Of a stretch of DNA of 64,000 nucleotides, positions 10,633-19,956 are shown piece by piece. Below the pieces are notes generated by a model. That model searched no databases, was not told the DNA's origin, and saw nothing but the letters and a program-made list of their open reading frames with translations. Source of the stretch: Adiantum capillus-veneris (taxonomy: Eukaryota; Streptophyta; Polypodiopsida; Polypodiales; Pteridaceae); assembly GCA_014529385.2 (NCBI GenBank), contig JABFUD020000292.1, forward strand, positions 1-64,000, given 5' to 3'. The position numbers were made by a program, and so were the translations under genes. The stretch's first letter is position 1; each line of letters opens with the position of its first letter.

Positions 10633-10640
10633 TATAAAAG
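10633..10640 (+). promoter_or_regulatory. TATA box of the 10722 gene
   Basis: TATAAAAG in the context ATTATAAAAGGGGGG, 82 bp before the ATG at 10722. The spacing suits a start site about 30 bp downstream of the box and a short 5' UTR. Confidence 0.55.
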
Positions 10641-10721
10641 GGGGGCCACCTAACTCATTCACTATTTTCACTTTTGCAACTCCTGAGCTCCTCCACTCTC
10701 TATCCACACCCCAGGCTAAAC

Positions 10722-12299
10722 ATGGATGCTGCCATAGCCTCTGCATCTGTACCCACATCCACCCCTTTGTCACGCTTCATCCTCTTCCTCGAGGACACCA
10801 AATACAAAGGGAAGTTGGACCTCCACACCTTTTTGACTCGTCTCCCTGACCTTGACGCCACAGTTGCCCTTCACATGGATGCATTTGAGGAGATTTTTGC
10901 GTTCATGGAGGAGCACATCATAAAATATTCTGTATCTATCCCCCCACATGCAGGGATCTGGGTGCCTTGCGATCTTTTGCGCTATATACACAAAGGTGAT
11001 CGCCCATTCTCCAAGCGGTTGCAACGATTCCAAGAAATTGCAACCAATGCAGGCCATTACTTGGACGAGCAAGCCCCTGGGGTGTCAGCGCTCAAGAAGC
11101 GCAAGTTGGGGGTGGAGTACCTTTCTCGGCTCGCAACATTTATCTTCTTGGTGAGCGAGGAACTTAATTTGGAGGAGCTCCGCTTACCACACCTTCAAGT
11201 TGGGTCCTTTATCAAGGACACTAAGGAGCAGCAGGTTATCCCCATGAACCCTGCAGCGGAAGGAAAAGCACACCAGCTCGAGTACCCTAGGGGTCTTGAG
11301 GAAGTGGTTGAGAAATCCATAGTTGCGGCTGGCCCTAGTGATACTCCAGTGCCACTACCACTGACGGATGTGGCTATCCCAGAGGTAGAAATTAGCCGCT
11401 TCTCCTCAGTGTTAGTGGATGGGGAGGAGTTTGTATTCCTGCATGATTTGGAAAAAGCATTTGGCCTGCGCATGGATGAATGCTTGAGCGTGCTATGCAA
11501 CAGCAGCAAATGTCCCTTAGACAATACGCCAGATGCCCTAGAAAGCAAGCTCTTGCCAGATGGGGACTCTGTTGCTGACACTATTGCAGTTGTATGTGCG
11601 GAGGTCCTGGCAGCAGAGCAGTTGCACGTGGCTGATGAAGATTTCCAAGCCACGCAAGCCAAGGTTGAGGCTGCTAGGATGCCTATGCCATTATGCAACC
11701 TCCCATCTGATGATCCAAAGCTTGTATCTGTGGTGCATGGGAGCATTGACTTGGATGCAAAGGGCAACAGGGAGGAGGACGACAAGGATCAGGAGGTAAA
11801 CTGTATCCTAATTTTCATGTTACTATTTTATCCTTCGTTGTCTTTTTTCTCAACCTTCATCGGTTTATGACAGGATGTTGTGGAGGTTGATGATTTTACT
11901 GCAAGGACGGGTGGCAAGCGGACAGGCTTTGGACCTCAAGCTTTCCTTGCGCATTACCTCGGACAACTCCCCCCTGGCGATGTGGCCATTATCCATAATG
12001 AATTTACTCCCCAAGCCCATTTTATGACTTGGTCATTAAAAGCTTTGATCAAGTTTTTGTGTTTGAGTACCATTGCTCAAACTGCGCATCAAGTGTTCCT
12101 AGTGCGTCGATCCCTTGTATGCACAGCGTTTGGCACTGGCTTTCGTGGTAAAGTGCTTGCCCAGATAGGGATACATGCTTCCATTGGCTCAACTCACCCA
12201 AATGCCATAGCGCAGTCCCTCTTGACTGGGGAGTTGCCTTACGTGCAAAATAGGCGCCAGGAAATGGTCAAAAAAATTCTGAACTCCTCAGATACATGA
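10722..12299 (+). CDS. Hypothetical protein, two exons (10722-11795, 11874-12299), 499 residues
   Basis: Exon 1 begins with ATG at 10722 (MDAAIASASVPTSTPLSRF). It ends at 11795 before GTAAAC; exon 2 starts at 11874 after TTTATGACAG. The 78 bp T-rich intron joins in phase 0 and gives 500 codons including TGA at 12297-12299. The N-terminal half is alpha-helical and hydrophobic (FLEDTKYKGKLDLHTFLTRL), the middle is acidic and linker-like (residues about 190-360), and exon 2 encodes TGGKRTGFGPQAFLAHYLGQ and STIAQTAHQVFLVRRSLVC. No family recognised. A TATA box lies upstream and hairpin 1 lies 185 bp downstream. An intact spliced frame argues for a real gene of the candidate transposon. Confidence 0.72.
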
Positions 12300-12483
12300 T
12301 GTAAAATCACCGTGATAGAAGGAATAAAACATATTTGAAATTGTCTCTCTATATTGCAAATTATTTTCAATCTAATTTGTCAATCTTGAAAATTGTTTCA
12401 ATTGGTGATATAAATTGTTTTCTGACTTTGTTATTTCAAGGTATGTAATTGCAGTCAATTTGAGTATAATTGTGATTTTTAAA
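12300..12483 (+). other. 3' flank of the 10722 gene, mirror of 13149-13215
   Basis: AT-rich 3' flank with an AATAAA-like signal (GGAATAAAACATA, about 12319). Its last ~65 bases (TTATTTCAAGGTATGTAATT onwards) are an imperfect inverted copy of the sequence right of hairpin 2 (about 13149-13210), so the mirror symmetry extends beyond the hairpins. Confidence 0.6.
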
Positions 12484-12638
12484 TACCCTAGGGGGTTAGA
12501 TTAGCCTATAAGGGGCAAAAAATGCCTGGCCACAAGGGCGCGCAAATGGCCCATCCATCAGTTTTGGATGGGCCATTTGTGCGCCCTTGTGGCCAGGCAT
12601 TTTTTTGCCCCTTATAGGCCAATCTACCCCCTAGGGTA
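12484..12638. repeat. Long hairpin 1: 74 bp arms, 7 nt loop
   Basis: Arms 12484-12557 and 12565-12638 around the loop TCAGTTT. The left arm runs TACCCTAGGGGG...GGCCACAAGGGCGCGC... ATGGCCCATCCA; the right arm is its complement with about four single-base differences or bulges. The core is shared with hairpin 2. As RNA it would form one long, nearly perfect stem. Confidence 0.95.
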
Positions 12639-12977
12639 CTTAAAAAGCACAAATTTATTGCAATGGATTGGTTTTGCATCATTCATTTAAATGCAACCTT
12701 TTTATGGCAATTCCAGTATATGTTCACACTCAAGGACACTAGAAAAGCTCAAATCAATTATGAAATGAAGTTTCCAGCAAACTATCACTTGCTTTAGCTC
12801 TACCTACTACACCCTTGCACCAAAAAGTCAAATTACATTGGACACTTGGTTTCACAATATGTTATTTGTTTTGATATCCTATAAGGAATTCAAAGCTTGA
12901 AATGACCAAAAAAAGGTGTCCATAAGGATCCATATAAAATATTGATGCAAAACCAATAGGTTTTAGTAAATTTGGTT
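12639..12977. other. Spacer between the twin hairpins
   Basis: About 340 bp without coding capacity. Its two ends are related in inverted orientation: GGGTACTTAAAA followed by a CAAATTTATT-like stretch and TTGGTTTTGCATCA after hairpin 1, and the reverse complement of the same words before hairpin 2. The centre shows no recognised feature. Confidence 0.6.
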
Positions 12978-13148
12978 ATTTTAAGTACCCTTGGGGGTAG
13001 ATAAGCCTACAAGGGGCAGAAAAAGGCCTGGCCACAAGGGCGCGCAAATGGCCCATCCATCAGTTTTGGATGGGCCATTTGCGCGCCCTTGTGGCCAGGC
13101 CTTTTTCTGCCCCTTGTAGGCTTATCTACCCCTAAGGGTACTTAAAAT
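12978..13148. repeat. Long hairpin 2: 82 bp arms, 7 nt loop, one mismatch
   Basis: Arms 12978-13059 and 13067-13148 around the loop TCAGTTT; I find a single difference between the arms. It shares with hairpin 1 the words GGCCACAAGGGCGCGC and AATGGCCCATCCA and the same loop. It lies 155 bp beyond the end of the histone H3-like gene, as hairpin 1 lies beyond the 10722-12299 gene. Confidence 0.96.
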
Positions 13149-13303
13149 GCACAAATTTATTGAAATTGACTACAATTACATACAGAACTTGAAATTACAA
13201 AGATAATAGACAGAGTAGACACAACTGTTGATCATATTGTCATTGGAAAGTCAAATCATTACAAAGATAAGGGTGTGCAATACAAAAAGAGGCGTAACTT
13301 CGG

Positions 13304-14200
13304 CTAATGCTCGAAGTCTCGTCGCAATCGTCGTGCAAGCTGCATATCTTTTGGCTGTATTGTCACTCGCTTTGCATGAATGGCACATACGTTGGTATCT
13401 TCTAACACTGAAATGATGTGGGCCTCTGCAGCTCCTTGAATAGCCTCTAGCGCTATTGCTTGCATTCTATACTAATTTCCATAGCTTTGAAGCACTTCCT
13501 TCACAGTGCGAGCAAAGGGGGCGCGTCGAATCAAGAGCTCCGTCGTCTTCTGGTAGTGGCGGATTTCTGCAAATGCCCTTGCTATTTTTCGGCGCCGCTA
13601 CGGTTGTCTTGGGGGCACTTGCACATTTGCTGGCGAGCGGCGTGAAGGCTTCTTGAAAAACTTAGACTTGCGTCTGTTTACATGCTTAGGGGCTGGTTTT
13701 GCAACCTGTTCTGATTCTTCCTCTTCCCTTGGTTGCCGATCTTGTCGTGTGGGGAGAGCTCCCTTGCCTTGAGGCAATGTCTTCCCCCCAACGGCCACCC
13801 GGTGTGTGCGCGGTATTTTTTCTCGCAGCCATGGTGGCTCACTCTCTGATTCGGTGTCTGTATTGACCACCCGAGTCCTGGATGGTCCTGCTTGTGATTG
13901 GGGGCGCGACGGCTGCTCCCTATCGGACTCTGATGTTTGCTGGCCCTCTGCTTCTCTCCAGCGCTGGGCACGTTGCTTCATTCTCTTTCTAGGTGTTATA
14001 TCTTGAGGAGGTGGACATTCAACAGTCCTTGATGACTCTCGTGCCCTACCACCATGCCCACTACCAGAAGAGTTCCTGGAACGGCCAGGTGTTTGTGGCC
14101 GTTTTCTTGTGCCTTTAAGCCATGACGGCTTCTCACATCCTTGGAGGGTGTTTTTGTTGGCAGGCGGATGCTCTTTCGTGGTTTGTTTGATGCGCGCCAT
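13304..14200 (-). pseudogene. Long-tailed histone H3 variant, two in-frame TAG codons
   Basis: One frame from ATG at 14200 to TAG at 13304 (299 codons). The N-terminus MARIKQTTKE copies the canonical H3 start (MARTKQTARK). A basic Ser/Pro/Arg-rich tail of about 200 residues follows. The C-terminal ~95 codons are an H3 histone fold: AEIRHYQKTTELLIRR (alpha-N/alpha-1), FARTVKEVLQSYGN, then [19 protein letters not shown] (alpha-2) and [20 protein letters not shown] (loop 2/alpha-3). Loop 1 has canonical H3 length. Two TAG codons interrupt it, at 13598-13600 (before the fold) and in loop 1 (about 13471). Known role of the family: nucleosome core. The long replaced tail recalls centromeric H3, but loop 1 does not. 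It lies inside the candidate transposon, convergent with 10722-12299. Confidence 0.9.
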
Positions 14201-14257
14201 TTCGTTGGTAAGAGCTTACCTGTTCTTAAGAAATGAGTGATTTATGAGAGCATGCAA

Positions 14258-14287
14258 TATTTATAAGGGCCCATTTAAAAAGGGCCC
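14258..14287 (-). promoter_or_regulatory. TATA box and paired GGGCCC motifs upstream of the H3-like gene
   Basis: On the minus strand TATAAATA (14265-14258) lies about 58 bp before the ATG at 14200. Upstream of it are two GGGCCC sites (14267-14272 and 14282-14287) separated by ATTTAAAAA. GGGCCCA-type elements are known plant site II/TCP-bound motifs of proliferating-cell and histone promoters. A GTAAGC in the 5' leader could be a leader-intron donor. Confidence 0.5.
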
Positions 14288-14316
14288 TGTTCACACTATT
14301 TTTTTTAAAAGAAGTA

Positions 14317-17282
14317 TTATTTTTTAAATAAACATGTCGCTAAGAGTTGGACCCTGCGTTCACGTTTAGTGACTCGCGCAGTATCCACTTTGATCACTCT
14401 GCATCGCCGCCATGCAGCATGCTTGGTGGGACCTTGCGACATTTGCCACTTGTTGCTATGCTCTTGACGACTCCATTTGCGCACTTCAATAGCAATCTTG
14501 GATTGTCGCGCACGCTCCATTGTGAGCTTACGAGCAAATGTTGTGCGAAAAAACCAGTTGAACATCTCCTCCAAATAATTGGATTGCACCATTCCACCAC
14601 CATGTCGAGTATTTTTGAAGTACACTCCCCTTGCTCGATAATGGGACTTCTCCATGCCTTGAGTGCTAAAAATTTCAAGCGATCCATACTTGTGCATAAA
14701 AAATGCACCATGCGTAAACAAGATATGTTGTTCACATGAGCAAACGATCCACATTAGTAAATAAAAACAATCCCTTGTAATGAATACACCATGAATGACT
14801 TACCATGTAATGTGTGATGTTATTTTCACCCCAAGAAAGGGTGAAGACCTTGGTAAAATCCGCCAAAGCTTCTTGAAATGATTGCCATTGTTCTTCTGTT
14901 GTGCTGTTAAGGCTCATAAGCTTGACCATTTTATCAAAATGGGCCCAAACTTGCTTGCACTTGTTTGCAAGCTCGCCATTTGAATCATTTTCAGTAGTAG
15001 CTTTGCATAACTCCTTCCAAAGCTCCCAAAGGTTACCTGCCTGTTGGTTGGAGCTGCTTTGAGCATCATATCGACTTGGCTTTCCTTGGGAAACTTTCTT
15101 CAAAAAGTGTCTAGCTTTTTGTCCACTCATTGACACTTGTTGAGCAATTTCATGGGCCTCCCCTGTGTTCTTTGCAGCAACTATAGACACATTTCCACCG
15201 TGACAGCCAATGGAATTCAAGAGTACCTCCACTCTTTCGATCGCTTCCTGGGACTTTTCCAATGGTTTCATTGTGAAAGCATAGTCAATGTGGAGCTTCA
15301 ATAGCCTATCAAAAATACGCATGAATGCGTGTAATGTACAAAAATGTACATTCGATAGAGGAAATCAAAAGATTGGATTCCAAGTGTGGTCCTTTTGATC
15401 ACGGTCTGGGGCATTGAGCATGGGACATCTCAGAATAGACGCTTCCCATTCTCTACCTTCATCTCCGACATCATGACAATCTAACCCTTGTTCTCCATGC
15501 CCTTGCCATGGAAGCATGTAACTGGCCTTTGCAGTGCTCTTATGTGATTTTTGTCCATTAGGTTTGTACCCTCGAGTGCAAAATGGACAAGGCATGAGAG
15601 AAGAAGCCCCTTGTTTGCAGCCAAGCAAACACTTTATGGTCTTCAAATCCCCACCTAAGTGCCACTCCACATCATAACTACCAAAGCCCTCAATCTCCAA
15701 CTTCTGACTTGCAATTTGGGAGTGTATTACTTCTGTGATCCATGGAGTTCTCTCAAAAATCCACGAAAGTACTCCATTGGTCTCTTTGGGCACCTCAATA
15801 GCACCCAACCACCAAATTTCTTTCTCTGATTGCACGCTAAAAGATAGGGTGGGATATGGCTTGACTGAATCCCTTCGCTTGGTTTGCAGAAGGGCCTCGT
15901 TCATTAGAGTGACACTTAGCCTCTCTAACCTTCAGCCTTTCACTATTTGACACTCATCGAGTTTCAGCACAAAAGCGACTTTTGTGCCAAGCACTACAAA
16001 ATAAATAGTGCTAAGACCTTAAACTTCAGCTTCTATGAAAAGAATAATACCAAAGAAAAAAGTAAAGTGTGTCACCTTCTTCAGGTAACTCGTAAAATCT
16101 AAGCATGGCTTCTTGAAGCCTTCTAAGATCCACGAAAATATTGTTCCACATTGTGTAAGGAAAGCCCTTATTCGAAGGTCTTATGGATTGTTTCTTACCT
16201 TTTCCCCTTGTCTTTGTTGCGCACGAAGCATAAAGGGAAGTTGGCATTGTGTCCTCAATGTGTAGGTATGTCCCAATGCGGGAGAACACATCTTCGTTTG
16301 TGGCCTTCTTTGCAAGCTTGACCTTGTGAGAAACGGGAAATAGGTTTTCCACAATGCCATGTTCTTTGAGGGCATCCTTTAGGAGTTGAAAAATAGCCTG
16401 ATAGGCTTTGGTGCTGATTCCAGCCTCATCACAAGCTTGTTGAACGTCATCATCATTAACCACATTTCTTAATTTACGCATAAGGTCCTTGGTGACTGCA
16501 TCCTTAATGTGCTTACCTCCAGGTGATTGTAAGATAGAAATAACGTCCTCGGTATTGAGACAACTAGTGAGAAGGTTGACTCGATTATCTTGGCTTGTTC
16601 CAGCGCATGCCTCCTGGATGAAGTTTCTAGCAACAAATAAACATAAATGTTAGAAAATAGTGTGAAGTAAGAATGCAGCATGCAAGTAAAGACCAAATCA
16701 CCTTGTGGCTGTAACTCGTCGTTTGCGTGCTCCTCCGGAATGTGCAAGAGTTTCAATGGATGAATACGGGCGTTTGCGTTCCCTTGCACCAAGGGGTGTT
16801 TCTTTCAAGTATGTGATGGTGTTGGTAAGCTTCTGGATGTGGGACTCCTTTTCTTGCATTTGTTGTTCAAGACTTTTAACTACCCTCTCCGAAGAGGCAA
16901 CACTCTCTTGTAATGTCGTCTTTTTGAGGTGAAGAGCTTGACATTCGTGCATCCACATATGCAAAGAAGCACCTGCACCCATACACAGCCGCTTGCAATA
17001 GCCTAACAAGCCTGCTTCTCCCCTCCCAAGAAATTGAAGAAATGTGGAAAGGCTATTAAACGGTGGATGGAAGCGGCTTATAGGATCGTAAGGGTACAAA
17101 TGGCCATCCACCCAAATGTCAACATTGGTCTCACAAGCGGTGCGACGTTCCTGTGATGACCTTTGATCACCTTCACTAGTGGTCTTCGGTGCAAATGCCG
17201 TGGGTAAGCGAATATGTATGCTTTTGGTGTGCGGAGTATGTGGTGGTGGAAGCAAACCATTTGCGATGTCCGTGAGCACCAT
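14317..17282 (-). CDS. Transposase-like protein, multi-exon (about 870 residues)
   Basis: Proposed exons: 17282-16702 (ATG at 17282, MVLTDIANGL), 16626-16076, 15924-15365 with the same frame reopening through about 15358-14804 after a single TGA, and 14688-14317 (TAA). Donors and acceptors are GTGATT/TTGCTAG, GTGACA/GGTTAG (weak) and GTAAGT/CACAAG; phases agree. Exon 1 has a coiled coil (SLEQQMQEKESHIQKLTN). Exon 3 carries GGDLKTIKCLLGC followed by PCPFC, and the last exon YGSLEIFSTQGMEKSHY and FKNTRHGGG. From memory, the GGDxK...CxxC and GxxxFSxQGxEK pairing occurs in uncharacterised transposase-like proteins of animals and protists; I cannot name the superfamily. The TGA at about 15364 may be a mutation or lie in an unrecognised intron. 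Nothing else in the element looks like a transposase. Confidence 0.6.
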
Positions 17283-17317
17283 GGAAGCTGTTGCGTGAGG
17301 AAGCAAATGATGAAAAG

Positions 17318-17450
17318 ATAGAGGGGGAAGGGTAGAGAGGCCGAGCAGGATGGGAGGAGAGAAGGAGGGAGAGATTGGGGAGGAGGAGGAAGGTAGGGGC
17401 AGAGAGGGAGAGGAGAGGGAGAGGGAGAGAGGAGGGAGGAGGAGGAGAGA
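17318..17450 (-). promoter_or_regulatory. Pyrimidine-rich 5' region of the transposase-like gene
   Basis: Almost pure purine on the plus strand (GAGGGAGAGA, GGAGGAGGAGG), hence CT-rich on the coding strand, just upstream of the ATG at 17282. CT-rich patches are common around plant transcription starts. No clear TATA box is visible. Confidence 0.4.
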
Positions 17451-17805
17451 ACAAAATGTTTATTACTTTTTGGGGGAAAAGATTTTTGAAAAAATGGACT
17501 TTCTAAGCTTGTGGGTTAAAAAATGGATCAAAAAATGATTTTTGGATATGTATATATGTTGGGAGGGAGTTTTAAGTTAAAAATAAATAAAAATGAAAAT
17601 TTTTTTAAAAAGTCAAATTTTGACTCTTTTTGACCCACGGAATTGCTGATGTGGACACACCCCTATGCTTCCTTCACTTTAAAAAAAGCTAGAGAGAGAA
17701 AGCAACCCTTTAGGTCCACATCCTACATTTGTCTTAAAAAAAGGCTAGAAAAGCCTACTCAAAACTACCTTCTTCAATGCCCTTGCCCCCTAAACCCCAC
17801 ACAAC

Positions 17806-17875
17806 ATTAGCCTTAATCCCTAAAAATTAGGATTCCTTACAAGGCCCATGCAAGGTTCATATTTCTCCTAATGTA
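17806..17875 (-). repeat. Right terminal inverted repeat (candidate)
   Basis: Reverse complement reads GTACATTAGGAGAAATATGA, ACC, then GGGCCTTG and GGGATTAAGGCTAAT. These are the same blocks as at 8366-8417, with an extra ~20 bp in the middle. A 5 to 9 bp target duplication is not evident outside. Confidence 0.6.
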
Positions 17876-17896
17876 CTCAAAGAATTATTCAATTAA

Positions 17897-18996
17897 TTGA
17901 TGATTATGGTGATTGCTATAGCCTTTTGCACCTGTTGTTCTTATTCTCTCTCACACCTCTCACAGCCAGAGGCCCGACGCCTTCCCGGCTCATGTTTTGA
18001 ACACATATTCTCCGACATATTTTGTGAACCCGACGTGAAACGAACCGAGGTGGGAGGTAAAGATGGAGATTCCATAACAATTGAAGCACTTTATTGAAGA
18101 TCTCAATTCCAATGGATTTGATAAAAATCTAGCAATTGCAGAGTTTCCAAAAATGTTGGAATTAGTTCAAAGATGTCTGTAGAAAGCAAAAACCATGCAG
18201 ATAAAAAAGCAGATTGATGATGCTATAGAGCTAGCACTTGATGTTGTATGACCCAGAAGGTTTTATTACATGTTATGAAGCCGAGATGAAGAGTCAAAAT
18301 GTTCCAAAGAATTGGATGGTTGCAGCTTTTGAAGAGGTTGTAAACTCAGATTTCAAAAAGCAAGTTCAAGAATTGACAGAAGCATATCCCACACGGTGGG
18401 ACTATTTTATAGAGGAATTTATCTGCGAAAACTCAAGGATCCTAGATCTGGAAATAAAAGAGATTACTGAACGAAGCCAAGTTGTCTTCACTAAAGGTGA
18501 AGAGAATCAGATGCAGTTTCTTAATTACGATCAATTTTGGGAACATATATCTTAAAGAAGAAAAACCAAAGAAAATGATGAGCTGGAAGTAGAAAATTTG
18601 ATCTCAAAGGACCATATTTGGAGCAAGGTAGAAAAGGTAAACGATGATTTTAATGCTAAAACAAAATTATATGAATTTTTTTCAAAGATTGCTTGCATGG
18701 ATGCTACCTCCAATAATGGTTCCAATGAAGACATAGACTATACAACAAGTGGTTCACAAGCTGCTGACCTTGACATGAATTATTCTAAGGGAGTTCATCA
18801 AGCAGATGAGTCTTTACAAGATATTACTGAAACTATCAACATTATAGCCGAGCACAACAACATGTTTGCTGCAGATGATTGCATAAATAAAGCTATTATA
18901 TACACAATAGTAGTAGCTGATGAAGTGACCAAGATTGTGGACCCAGCACAAGATGAGCGTGAGAATTCCAATGAAGGAGATGATTATAATAGTATA
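17897..18996 (+). pseudogene. Unrecognised coding remnant(s), plus strand
   Basis: Frames at about 18063-18237 (IEDLNSNGFDKNLAIAEFPK), 18238-18555 (LYDPEGFITCYEAEMKSQNV, WDYFIEEFICENSRILDLEI) and 18598-18996 (WSKVEKVNDDFNAKTKLYEF, an Asp/Glu-rich C-terminus) read like one helical, acidic protein broken by stops and a frameshift. The last frame is cut by the LTR starting at 18997, so its 3' end may have been displaced by that insertion. I do not recognise the protein; a gag-like or plant-specific gene fragment are both possible. Confidence 0.4.
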
Positions 18997-19905
18997 TGTG
19001 GATGGGTTTTCTAACCTCACTTTTATCCTATTGCAGACATAGGGAGAACCACGAACATAATTGTCAATCCATGGGACAAAGCTGACTTGACTAGTGCATA
19101 TAGGCTACAAGAGGGTGTCAATCTCTTGGAAAACAACATACAACTCGCATCTAACTCAAGCTACACTCAAATGACCTAAGTCATCAAAAGCTAGTCACTA
19201 ATCGGTAAACAAAACATGACTGTTACAACATCAATTGACATCCGAATGTTACGAATCTTCTAGGAAAAGTATATAAGACCTAAGCACACATGCTTATGGT
19301 CTCAAATCTCACTTTTGATGAAGTGAAAAAAACGTGATTATTTACAGCAGTGAGATTTTCACCTAGTCATTTTTTATCCCGAATGCATCTAAATGCTTAG
19401 CAATGATGCCCCAATACCTCGCTTATGTTTACTTTGTGATTTCCTAACTTAAATTCCTACTTATGATGAAATTAGGTCGAGGGTTGGCGATGCCAAAAGC
19501 TACAATTTACCATGATATGTTTATGTCAATGCATAGAGCTCTTATTGTGGTTGCAATGTAATAGATGGTACTACAATGTGACAACCGACAAGAGAGATGG
19601 AATCATGAGAAGGAGAGAAGTGAGCGTCGTTAGCTCACATTGTGTATTTCTTATCCAAAAACTTAGAATTAACTTTACAAAAATGGTTTTTATACCTTAG
19701 CCAAGGTTTCTTTGGTCAAAAACTAATCTTGTGGGAGCTTGAACTAAGGATAAATTGATACAATCTAGAAGCTTATAGGTCCGGCTCATAGATTACAATA
19801 TCCACTTGGCAAATAAGAGTTACAATATTCTTGATTTATTAAAAGAATAAGTGTTTTTACAATAAAGATCCCAAAAATGTTACATGGGTTAGCTTGTTGC
19901 TAACA
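18997..19905 (-). mobile_element. 3' LTR of outer family 2 element (909 bp)
   Basis: Homologous over its length to the LTR at 45113-46031: both contain CTAACCTCA, GACATAG, ATAATTGTCAATCCAT, AAGCACACATGCTTATGGTC and ATGCTTAGCAATGATGCCCC. Begins TGTGGATGGG and ends TTGCTAACA. A pyrimidine tract, which is a polypurine tract on the minus strand, lies on its right, so it is the 3' LTR of a minus-strand element. It includes a half-site GTGATTATTTAC (about 19334-19345). Confidence 0.85.
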
Positions 19906-19920
19906 TTCCCCCCCTTCTCG
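19906..19920 (-). promoter_or_regulatory. Polypurine tract of outer family 2 element
   Basis: Minus-strand reading CGAGAAGGGGGGGAA immediately before the 3' LTR. It is the expected plus-strand primer of reverse transcription for a minus-strand element. Confidence 0.8.
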
Positions 19921-19956
19921 ACTGTGTCGTCCCTTGACACAATTTCATGGACTGAA

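Larger units (their letters stand above)
8366..17875. mobile_element. Candidate ~9.5 kb multi-gene DNA transposon with H3-variant and transposase-like genes
   Basis: Seen: imperfect inverted repeats at the two ends (8366-8417 and 17806-17875); plus-strand genes in the left half (9136-12299); minus-strand genes in the right half (13304-17282); and two long hairpins with mirrored flanks at the meeting point (12484-13148). There is no reverse transcriptase and no LTR. The gene at 14317-17282 has motifs reminiscent of uncharacterised transposase-like proteins. Inference: a cut-and-paste element with two convergent transcription units. The exact ends and target-site duplication could not be found, so it could also be a genic segment flanked by related repeats. 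Confidence 0.5.

Noticed and set aside
13598..13600. Intron removing the first TAG of the H3-like gene
   Set aside because: The frame is continuous on both sides with no GT...AG pair around it that keeps the histone fold, so a stop mutation is simpler.
17350..17538. Gly/Glu/Arg-rich frame
   Set aside because: Product of the purine-rich 5' region of the minus-strand gene.
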